Of a DNA stretch of 6,540 bases, positions 1 through 5,699 are shown piece after piece. The DNA lies in the NCBI GenBank assembly GCA_030621255.1, contig JAUXHZ010000061.1:1-6540 (forward strand), in the 5' to 3' direction. Every line of letters starts with the position of its first letter. The stretch's first letter is position 1. A program made the translations under genes and the position numbers. This DNA comes from Candidatus Latescibacterota bacterium. GTDB lineage: Bacteria > Krumholzibacteriota > Krumholzibacteriia > Krumholzibacteriales > WJIX01. Under the pieces are notes generated by a model, which ran no database searches, was not told the DNA's origin, and saw only the letters and a program-made list of their open reading frames with translations.

Positions 1-1732
1 TCGCTGAAAGCGCGAAATTGTCACTCGAACCGCCTGTATTTACAATGTCGAGAGGAAAATCGACGTTCAAACCGGGATCGGTGTTTTGATTAACCGGGGT
101 ATTATCTATACCGGCCGCTCCATCATAGTTCCCGATATCAACGGCAGCTGGATTAACCTGTATTATCTCATCTGTCGTAAGGTTCGATACCGTTGGGTCA
201 TTCGCGGATTCCGCGTTAACAACAGCCAGATATGGGCCTCCGGCAACAGCATCGCTAGGAATCGAAACTCTGACTATAAAGTTCACAGTCGCTCCGGCGC
301 CGACAGAACCAACATCAACTATGCCGTCAGCTCCTGAATCCGAAAGTGGCGTTACGCCATCATTTCTAAAGAATTGAACACTCCACGCAGCTGGTATAGT
401 AGAAGTGGCATCCAGCATAATATTTATCTCATCCGCGGCATTCCCGTCATTTCTGACACTATTAACAAAATCCACCGATGTATTCGCGTATGCCAGCGCT
501 ACAGCCTGGGAATCATCATCGTAATTCGGAGGCGTTCCGGCTCCCGGTGACCCGTTCGGACCAATAAGCACATCAGCCAACGTATTAACATTGATCTGAG
601 TGTTATTAGTTGTAACGATAATCGGATCGGGAGTACCCGGGTTGTTATCTATATATGCTACAGATCCATCATTGTTGATTATTCCGGCAGGCATACTAAC
701 TGGAACAACTACATCATAAATAAAACTGTAGTTTTGGCCAATTGTCATATTCCCATTTGTTATATACGCTAATGCTATATCCCCCGCGGCGCTGCTTAGT
801 GACCAGCCCCAGGTTTCAGGAGATCCGGCCGTCGAACTTCCGGTCGGCAGATAAAGCACTGTTCCGCCTGCGGGCGCTCCGGAGGGCAGCCCGGACAAAG
901 CAAGCGGGTTCCCGCTTGAGGGATCGGTAGGAAGAACATCGTAAATGAGAACACCTGTCAATGTTACTGACGGTACTGTTACTCCATTAGCGACATCATT
1001 ACCAACATTTGATCCGCTTACGGTATAGGTTGCCGTATTTCCAGGATTCACATTTGCCGGCAGTCCCGACATTGAAGCCGTAATTGAGGCATCACTCACA
1101 ACATCTGTTCTGTGATAGTTGCGAGTATCAACTTGAGTCCCGTCGCCGGCTGAAGTCGCTTGTATTCCAACATACCCGACTTCTCCAGTTGCAGCGCCCG
1201 AAGGCACTTGATACGACACCAGAAGATTAACCGTAGTGCCGGCCGCTATCGGCCCGATATTTCCAGGGGTGCCCCCGGAAGAAATTGTAGGTTCTCCGCC
1301 ATCAAGAACCCCGTTACCGTTTAAATCGTGATAGATAGTAACACTGCCGAGCCCGAGTATCATTGTAGTATTAACCGCGTCCAGAAGAGGCTCGATCGAA
1401 TAAGTATCATTATCGTTACCACTGTTTGAAAGATTATAACTGTAATATATCGTTTGGCCCGGTATGGCAGTCTGCACCATTGCCGGTGTTGTCGGCGGAG
1501 TTTCTCCGGAATCATCCGGAAGAACAGAAACGCCATATACAGGCAGCACAATCGTGGTGACTTCGTTTGAAGTTGCCGTATAAGTGTTGCCAATCTGATC
1601 CTGAAATGTTGCTGAAGCCTGGTTCCGGATTGTTGTTCCGGCCGGCGTCTGAGCCTGCGCTGTAGCCACAACCATCAGCGATGTGGCCAGCAGGGCCATA
1701 AGCACCAGTCCAGCTAATCTTTTCAGTGCCAT
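1..1732 (-). CDS. Large secreted/surface repeat protein with DUF11-like domains, C-terminus beyond the window
   Basis: The frame is open without a stop for 577 codons and runs off the left edge. The ATG at 1732 follows a GGAAGGTG-type ribosome-binding site. Residues 1-28 form a Sec signal peptide (Lys4-Arg5, hydrophobic core, AQA cleavage site near residue 28). Residues 29-64 match the short beta module that often opens DUF11 proteins (TPAGTTIRNQASATF). Then come repeat A (about 67-212), a central DUF11-like domain (about 213-385), repeat B (about 386-523) and the start of repeat C (from 530). The repeats share an N(S/D)GN-type turn, an acidic DG-rich loop and an AGxTVN strand. Residues 136-147 fit a 12-position EF-hand loop. 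The mature part has no Cys or Lys and about 50 acidic residues. Inference: an exported structural or adhesive surface protein, possibly calcium-stabilised. The anchoring or secretion signal would lie in the missing C-terminus. The exact function is unknown. Confidence 0.85.
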   Translation of the reverse strand, partial: MALKRLAGLVLMALLATSLMVVATAQAQTPAGTTIRNQASATFQDQIGNTYTATSNEVTTIVLPVYGVSVLPDDSGETPPTTPAMVQTAIPGQTIYYSYNLSNSGNDNDTYSIEPLLDAVNTTMILGLGSVTIYHDLNGNGVLDGGEPTISSGGTPGNIGPIAAGTTVNLLVSYQVPSGAATGEVGYVGIQATSAGDGTQVDTRNYHRTDVVSDASITASMSGLPANVNPGNTATYTVSGSNVGNDVANGVTVPSVTLTGVLIYDVLPTDPSSGNPLALSGLPSGAPAGGTVLYLPTGSSTAGSPETWGWSLSSAAGDIALAYITNGNMTIGQNYSFIYDVVVPVSMPAGIINNDGSVAYIDNNPGTPDPIIVTTNNTQINVNTLADVLIGPNGSPGAGTPPNYDDDSQAVALAYANTSVDFVNSVRNDGNAADEINIMLDATSTIPAAWSVQFFRNDGVTPLSDSGADGIVDVGSVGAGATVNFIVRVSIPSDAVAGGPYLAVVNAESANDPTVSNLTTDEIIQVNPAAVDIGNYDGAAGIDNTPVNQNTDPGLNVDFPLDIVNTGGSSDNFALSA

Positions 1733-1862
1733 AATTTCACCTTCCTTTTCCTAAATAAAACGCCATCTATTAAGTTGAAGTCCGAAAAGCCATAGATAAA
1801 ATCTTCGTCTGCAGACCGTCAGCACGCGCTATGCCCGGGAAACAGAAGAAAGTTTTATCCAG
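1733..1862 (-). other. Spacer between the two secreted-protein genes
   Basis: These 130 bases separate the stop of the small secreted protein from the start of the large one on the same strand. They contain the large gene's ribosome-binding site (minus-strand AAGGAAGGTG, about 1738-1747) and a perfect 10-base palindrome GTCTGCAGAC at 1807-1816. There is no hairpin followed by a T-run, so I see no intrinsic terminator. I also see no convincing minus-strand promoter. Co-transcription of the two genes is therefore likely, though not shown. Confidence 0.5.
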
Positions 1863-2354
1863 TTACTCAACCCGCACGCGGTAAGATGTTGTAACAATGC
1901 CGGCGGCTTCCAGTTCTTCGCTCATTCTCCATTTGATGTGAGTGATCATGTCAGAAGTTGCTTCTCTTTTTTCTTCTTTTCCATCCTCATTTAAGAACAC
2001 GTAAGTGACGGGGGGCAAATGATATGCTTTCCCGCCGTCAATACTGAACAATGCCGTAACCCCTCTGCTGCCTGACACGGATTTATCGATATATACAGTT
2101 CCCTGAGGTACAGGTCCGATCAATTCTACCCCTGATGCTGAACTTTTACCCGTATTACGGTATCTAAGCCTGTATTCAACAACATCATTCGGAACAACCT
2201 TGTCCGCGGGTACAGCAACTTCATTATTCTTCTCATCCGTTACAATCTTGCTTGCTTCCATGTTACCCTCTAACGCGGGTGCCTGCGCGAAAACACAGGT
2301 AGAAGCTGACAAGAAGAGTGAAAATACGATCACACTCTTAATAACAGCCTTCAT
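1863..2354 (-). CDS. Small exported protein with one DUF11-like domain
   Basis: A complete 163-residue protein. The ATG at 2354 is set by a near-perfect Shine-Dalgarno sequence on the minus strand (AGGAGG at 2363-2368, 8 bases upstream). Residues 1-23 form a Sec signal peptide with cleavage after VFA or two residues later after AQA. The only cysteine in that region (Cys20, in ASTC) does not fit a lipobox, so a lipoprotein is unlikely. About residues 50-95 resemble the DUF11/TIGR01451 repeat: a VVEYRLRYRNTG strand followed by VELIGPVPQGTVYI. The C-terminal ITHIKWRM...YRVRVE strands complete the beta-sandwich. Unlike its neighbour it has a normal lysine content. It is the upstream gene of a likely two-gene unit with the large secreted protein, so a role as a partner or small subunit at the cell surface is inferred. 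No enzymatic motif is visible. Confidence 0.88.
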   Translation of the reverse strand: MKAVIKSVIVFSLFLSASTCVFAQAPALEGNMEASKIVTDEKNNEVAVPADKVVPNDVVEYRLRYRNTGKSSASGVELIGPVPQGTVYIDKSVSGSRGVTALFSIDGGKAYHLPPVTYVFLNEDGKEEKREATSDMITHIKWRMSEELEAAGIVTTSYRVRVE

Positions 2355-2446
2355 TCAACTGTCCTCCTTTTTCTTCCTCCGGTTTTCTGTTTTATCCCGT
2401 GGCTGCCTGTTCTACTACTGAAGGAATTGCCCAAAATCTTTTATCG

Positions 2447-2464
2447 TGCCGATAATACCCGGCA
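2447..2464. repeat. Short inverted repeat TGCCG / CGGCA
   Basis: TGCCG (2447-2451) and CGGCA (2460-2464) are perfect inverted 5-base arms around an 8-base loop. The right arm can alternatively pair, as CCCGGCA (2458-2464), with TGCCGGG at 2508-2514. The element sits around the predicted start of the minus-strand transcript. No T-run follows, so it is not terminator-like. Its function is unknown and it could be chance. Confidence 0.35.
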
Positions 2465-2465
2465 G

Positions 2466-2494
2466 ATTCTTCCTGGTTTTTCTGTGAATGGCAA
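2466..2494 (-). promoter_or_regulatory. Candidate sigma-70-type promoter for the secreted-protein genes
   Basis: Minus-strand TTGCCA (2489-2494, 5 of 6 to TTGACA) is followed by a 17-base spacer and AAGAAT (2466-2471, 4 of 6 to TATAAT). Transcription would start near 2459 and give a leader of roughly 105 bases. A better -10 match, TATTAT at 2452-2457, lies nearby but lacks a matching -35. The assignment rests on consensus matching only. Confidence 0.33.
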
Positions 2495-2496
2495 AG

Positions 2497-2523
2497 GGTA
2501 TACCATATGCCGGGACTTAAGTC
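2497..2523. repeat. Pair of perfect palindromes upstream of the secreted-protein promoter
   Basis: GGTATACC (2497-2504) and GACTTAAGTC (2514-2523) are perfect palindromes of 8 and 10 bases whose centres are 18 bases apart. They lie just upstream of the candidate minus-strand -35 box, where an activator or repressor could bind. The two differ in sequence, so they are not two copies of one operator. An operator role is inference. Confidence 0.35.
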
Positions 2524-2626
2524 ACGTCTTTCACTTTCCCTGAAATCTGCTGCTTGAACAAAAGCCCGGAAATCCCCGTTTTGCGCATCAATTCAGGCTT
2601 TCTGAGGACCGGCAACAACGAGGCTT

Positions 2627-2656
2627 TTAAAGGAACTTAAAGGAATTATGGGGAAC
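2627..2656. repeat. Three head-to-tail 10-base repeats (TTAAAGGAAC type)
   Basis: TTAAAGGAAC (2627-2636) and TTAAAGGAAT (2637-2646) differ at one base. They are followed by a degenerate third unit, TATGGGGAAC (2647-2656), which keeps the GGAAC end. The 10-base period places the units on roughly the same face of the helix, as tandem binding sites for a regulator would be. The array lies about 165 bases upstream of the phosphofructokinase start. It is an observed repeat of unknown role. Confidence 0.5.
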
Positions 2657-2702
2657 AACTCTCTATTTTGAAGAACCTAAATAGGACTAAAGTCTCTCTC
2701 TA

Positions 2703-2725
2703 TGCAAGACATTTGCAAGATGCAA
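2703..2725. repeat. Cluster of three TGCAA/TTGCA half-sites
   Basis: TGCAA (2703-2707), TTGCA (2713-2717) and TGCAA (2721-2725) alternate in orientation. The second and third form a perfect inverted repeat TTGCA-AGA-TGCAA, and the first and second form another with a 5-base gap. The cluster lies about 38 bases upstream of the candidate -35 of the phosphofructokinase promoter, a common position for an activator operator. No known regulator is assigned. Confidence 0.4.
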
Positions 2726-2762
2726 TCTTTAAAAGACCTGAGATGATTTTTTATTAAATATC

Positions 2763-2794
2763 TTGAGGAATTTTCCGAATAAATAGAATATACT
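2763..2794 (+). promoter_or_regulatory. Candidate promoter of the phosphofructokinase gene
   Basis: TATACT at 2789-2794 matches the -10 consensus at 5 of 6. The best -35-like box, TTGAGG (2763-2768), is 20 bases upstream, longer than optimal. TAGAAT (2784-2789) would give 15 bases instead. An AT-rich run (about 2746-2760) precedes the -35 like an UP element. The transcript would begin near 2801, giving a very short leader before the ribosome-binding site (AAAGGA, 2810-2815). Confidence 0.35.
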
Positions 2795-2821
2795 ACAGGC
2801 ATTAAATCGAAAGGAATTATT

Positions 2822-3958
2822 ATGAGTCCAGTCAAAAAAGGAAAAAAGATTTCAAAACGTAAGAAAAAGATAGAGATAGTTTCAATACTTACCGGCGGCG
2901 GGGACTGCCCGGGACTAAATGCCGTAATACGCGGGTTTGTCCGTGCTTCGACAAATATTTACGGTTGGAAAGTGCTCGGCATTAAGGACGGCTTCGACGG
3001 CCTTCTCTCCGGCAGCTTCAAAGAATTAACCACGGATGATGTTGTCGGCCTGCAGCTTAGAGGCGGCACCATTCTGGGAACATCCAATCGCGGAAATCCA
3101 ATGCACTATCCCGTAAAGAAGGGGGGTATCATCGTATTTGAGAATGTTCTCCCGGATATTATTAAAAATATAAAAAAACAAAAACTGGATGTTGTTGTAG
3201 CGGTTGGCGGGGATGGAACAATGAAGATAACCCAGGCCCTTCGCGAGAAAGGGGTTAATGTAATCGGGGTCCCGAAAACGATAGATAATGACCTCGGAGT
3301 AACGGACGTTACTTTCGGCTACAACAGTGCTGTCGCGTGCGCCACAGACGCGCTCGATAAACTGCACACAACGGCTGAAAGCCATCACCGCGTTCTCATT
3401 CTTGAGGTAATGGGAAGAGACTGCGGCTGGATAGCGCTCGAAGCCGGAATAGCCGGCGGCGCCGACGTTATACTTATACCAGAAATTCCCTTTGTACTTG
3501 ACGAAGTTTGTAAGCATATACATAAACGGAAACTCGCGGGGAAAAAATTCAGTATAGTTATAGTTTCCGAGGGCGCGTATCCGAAGGGAGGGAACAAGGT
3601 ATATATAAAACAACCCGGCCCCGACGGAACTCCCGGCAGACTCGGAGGGTTGGCCAATTGGGTCTCTGAGAGAATATCCTACTGTACCGCACTTGAAACT
3701 CGCGTGGCGGTCCTCGGACACCTTCAACGGGGTGGCACACCGACTACATTTGACCGTATCCTGGCAACACGGTTCGGAGTCGAAGCGGCAAATCTCATAG
3801 CTGAAAGAAAGTTCGGCAAAATGGTATGTCTCAAAGGGCGTACTATTAAATCTGCCGATATAAAAGAAGCTATTAAAGAACTAAACCACATAGATCCCGA
3901 CGGGCAGAGTGTAAAAACCGCGGAGGCTCTAGGAGTCTCAATGGGAAGGCCGTATTAG
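2822..3958 (+). CDS. pfkA: 6-phosphofructokinase (ATP- or PPi-dependent, PfkA superfamily)
   Basis: A complete 378-residue cytosolic enzyme that phosphorylates fructose 6-phosphate to fructose 1,6-bisphosphate in glycolysis. The ATG at 2822 follows AAAGGA with 6 bases between, and no other in-frame Met precedes the core. Visible motifs are GGGDCPGLNAVIRG (25-38, phosphoryl-donor site), GTSNRGNP (86-93), GGDGT (129-133), PKTIDND (151-157, with the catalytic Asp155), MGRDCGW (197-203), PEIPF (220-224) and LGHLQRGG (298-305, sugar-phosphate-binding His/Arg). The residue after Asp131 is Gly, as in ATP enzymes, while Lys152 is the residue typical of PPi enzymes. This hybrid pattern is known in actinobacterial-type group III PFKs, so the donor cannot be read from the sequence. 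Residues 1-17 are an unusually Lys/Arg-rich extension before the first beta strand. The gene is convergent with the acyl-CoA ligase gene 23 bases away and has no operon partner in the window. Confidence 0.95.
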   Translation: MSPVKKGKKISKRKKKIEIVSILTGGGDCPGLNAVIRGFVRASTNIYGWKVLGIKDGFDGLLSGSFKELTTDDVVGLQLRGGTILGTSNRGNPMHYPVKKGGIIVFENVLPDIIKNIKKQKLDVVVAVGGDGTMKITQALREKGVNVIGVPKTIDNDLGVTDVTFGYNSAVACATDALDKLHTTAESHHRVLILEVMGRDCGWIALEAGIAGGADVILIPEIPFVLDEVCKHIHKRKLAGKKFSIVIVSEGAYPKGGNKVYIKQPGPDGTPGRLGGLANWVSERISYCTALETRVAVLGHLQRGGTPTTFDRILATRFGVEAANLIAERKFGKMVCLKGRTIKSADIKEAIKELNHIDPDGQSVKTAEALGVSMGRPY

Positions 3959-3981
3959 CCGCGGGGACCGATTCCAGTTTC

Positions 3982-5685
3982 TTATCCCTCTTTCAACCCC
4001 AGCTCCTGAACGGCCATTTTCTTCATTTTAAATTTCTGTATCTTTCCAGTAACAGTCATGGGAAATTCATCTACGAATTTGACATAACGGGGAATCTTGT
4101 AATAAGCTATTTTACCTTTGCAAAATTTTCTAATTTCCTCTTCCGTTACCACTTCCCCTTCTTTGAGCTGTATCCAGACACAGATTTCTTCCCCCATTTT
4201 TTCGGATGGCACCCCAAAGACCTGGGCATCTTTTATCTTAGGGTTTGTAAAAAGGAACTCTTCTATTTCCCGCGGATAAACATTCTCTCCTCCACGAATA
4301 ATCATATTTTTAATACGCCCGGTGATTTTGAAGATGCCGTCCATATCCATAATTGCTAAATCTCCTGTATGGATCCAACCCGCTTTGTCGATAGTCTCCT
4401 CTGTAGCTTCAGCATTGTTATAATAACCGCGCATCACCTGATATCCACGGCAGCAAAGCTCCCCCTGTTCTCCCGCAGGGACTATTTTGCCGGTCTCCGG
4501 TGAAATAATTTTGATTTCCGTATGAGGAATTGGCGGGCCTACAGTTTCAGTCCGTCTTTCCAGCGTATCGTTATTCGGAGTCTGAGTTACGACAGGTGAT
4601 GTTTCCGTCTGGCCGTAGGCTATTGTAACTTCTTTCATATTCATTTCATCGTTCACGCGCTTCATAACTTCAACAGGGCATGGAGCGCCAGCCATTATAC
4701 CAGTCCTTAAACTACTAAAATCAGTCTTGGAAAACTCGGGGCTGGCCAATTCCGCTATAAACATTGTCGGAACACCGTGAAGAGCGCTGCACCGCTCTTT
4801 CTCAACTGTCTTGAGTACCGCTTCAGCGTCGAAGTACTCACTCGGGATAATCATGGTAGCTCCATGAGTAACACATGCCAGATTGGAAAGGACCATTCCG
4901 AAACAATGATAGAAAGGTACCGGTATACAAAGCCTGTCCTTATTAGTAAACCGCATTGTTTCACCAACATGGTAACCGTTATTAAGAATGTTATGATGTG
5001 TAAGGCTTGCCCCCTTCGGCATCCCGGTCGTTCCTGAAGTGTATTGAACATTAATAACATCATCGAAATCACATTCCATACGACGGCGCTGGTAATCATC
5101 ATCGCTAATCTCATCGCCTAGTTCTAGAAAATCTTTCCATGAATACATTCCCGGATGTTCTTTCCCGCCGATTAATACAAGATTTTTTAAAAATGGGAGG
5201 TCTTTGGATTCCAGTTCGCCCGGCTTGCAGGCCTTAACCTCCGGAACAACTTCACAAATCATATCCACATACTTCGAAGATTTAAATTCGGGTATTAAAA
5301 ACAGTGTCTGCGTTTCAGAGTCCTTAAGCCCATATTTCAGCTCATGCGTCCTGTAGGCCGGGTTCACCGTCACAAGTATCGCGCCTATCAAAGCGGTTGA
5401 AAACTGGGTTATCACCCATTCAGGATAATTGGTGGCCCATATCGCCACACGGTCACCCTTGCGGACATTCATTGCCATAAGACTCTTTGCCGCTTTACGG
5501 CAAATATTGTAGAATTCAGCGTATGTGTAGCGCAAATCATCCGGAACGTAAACCAGCGCTTCATTATCGGGATATTTTTTTGCTATCCTCTCAAACATAT
5601 CTCCTATTGTTTCACCTATCAATGGTTCCTCAGAACAAGTGAAAGCGTAGCTTAACTTTTTCTTTTTCATGCTGTCCTTTATCAT
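3982..5685 (-). CDS. AMP-forming fatty-acyl-CoA ligase, ACSF2-like
   Basis: A complete 567-residue ANL-superfamily enzyme that activates a carboxylic acid with ATP to an acyl-adenylate and then to acyl-CoA, releasing AMP and PPi. Motifs in order: P-loop YTSGTTGMPKG (215-225), PFYHCFGM (257-264), MAGAPCP (331-337), YGQTET (357-362), WIHTGD (437-442), the hinge/A8 segment beginning GRIKNMIIRGGENVYP (456-471) and the A10 motif TVTGKIQK with the catalytic Lys548. The overall pattern resembles the ACSF2/FACL-like group rather than FadD. There is no signal peptide or membrane segment, so it is cytosolic. It is the second gene of a tandem pair; the upstream ligase ends 13 bases before its ATG. A second ATG at 5670 with AAAGGA 4 bases ahead is an alternative start that would shorten it by 5 residues. 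The 5685 start is preferred for its better spacing. Chain-length preference cannot be told. Confidence 0.93.
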   Translation of the reverse strand: MIKDSMKKKKLSYAFTCSEEPLIGETIGDMFERIAKKYPDNEALVYVPDDLRYTYAEFYNICRKAAKSLMAMNVRKGDRVAIWATNYPEWVITQFSTALIGAILVTVNPAYRTHELKYGLKDSETQTLFLIPEFKSSKYVDMICEVVPEVKACKPGELESKDLPFLKNLVLIGGKEHPGMYSWKDFLELGDEISDDDYQRRRMECDFDDVINVQYTSGTTGMPKGASLTHHNILNNGYHVGETMRFTNKDRLCIPVPFYHCFGMVLSNLACVTHGATMIIPSEYFDAEAVLKTVEKERCSALHGVPTMFIAELASPEFSKTDFSSLRTGIMAGAPCPVEVMKRVNDEMNMKEVTIAYGQTETSPVVTQTPNNDTLERRTETVGPPIPHTEIKIISPETGKIVPAGEQGELCCRGYQVMRGYYNNAEATEETIDKAGWIHTGDLAIMDMDGIFKITGRIKNMIIRGGENVYPREIEEFLFTNPKIKDAQVFGVPSEKMGEEICVWIQLKEGEVVTEEEIRKFCKGKIAYYKIPRYVKFVDEFPMTVTGKIQKFKMKKMAVQELGLKEG

Positions 5686-5694
5686 TGTGTTACA

Positions 5695-5699
5695 CCCTT
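5695..5699 (-). promoter_or_regulatory. Ribosome-binding site overlapping the upstream stop codon
   Basis: On the minus strand the sequence TGAAGGG combines the TGA stop of the upstream ligase (5699-5701) with the AAGGG ribosome-binding site (5695-5699) of the downstream ligase, sharing one base. Nine bases separate it from the ATG at 5685, which supports that start over the ATG at 5670. Ribosomes finishing the first gene would sit on this site, so translational coupling of the two ligases is likely. Confidence 0.65.

Larger units (their letters stand above)
2355..2821. other. Divergent intergenic region, 467 bases, no gene recognised
   Basis: It separates the minus-strand secreted-protein unit from the plus-strand phosphofructokinase gene. 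It contains candidate promoters in both directions, two short palindromes, a 10-base-period repeat and TGCAA half-sites, each listed separately. I compared it by eye with common riboswitches, including c-di-GMP class I, and could not support one. Only very short open frames occur, none persuasive. No tRNA or strong intrinsic terminator is seen. Confidence 0.7.

Noticed and set aside
1360..1671. 103-codon minus-strand open frame inside the large secreted-protein gene
   Set aside because: It overlaps, in another frame, a 577-codon open frame with a signal peptide and recognisable repeats. Its Arg-rich translation has no family features.
1863..2354. Lipoprotein assignment for the small secreted protein because of Cys20
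   Set aside because: The residues before the cysteine (SAST) do not fit a lipobox, whose -1 position is normally Gly, Ala or Ser. Good signal-peptidase I sites follow it.
2507..2557. 16-codon plus-strand frame preceded by AAAGGG at 8 bases
   Set aside because: The ribosome-binding site and spacing look acceptable, but the frame is very short, has no recognisable content and lies inside the palindrome cluster. It is probably chance.
2561..2583. Possible intrinsic terminator (AAAA...CGG/CCG...TTTT)
   Set aside because: The stem has only three clean GC pairs followed by mismatches and a four-base T-run, too weak to call on either strand.
2517..2588. 23-codon minus-strand frame in the intergenic region
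   Set aside because: There is no good ribosome-binding site and no similarity to anything recognisable. A frame this short is expected by chance.
2480..2600. Possible c-di-GMP class I riboswitch suggested by GGCAAAGG and GGGAC
   Set aside because: The conserved GCAAA-GCC core and paired stems are not in the right order or spacing. A covariance-model search with the GEMM-I model would settle it, but nothing in the sequence supports it.
3026..3727. 233-codon antisense open frame across the phosphofructokinase gene
   Set aside because: It lies wholly opposite a well-conserved enzyme with all motifs intact, and its translation resembles no family. It is a shadow of the real gene.
3959..3981. 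Bidirectional terminator between the convergent phosphofructokinase and ligase genes
   Set aside because: The 23-base gap has no stem-loop with a T-run on either strand. Termination must depend on Rho or signals not visible here.
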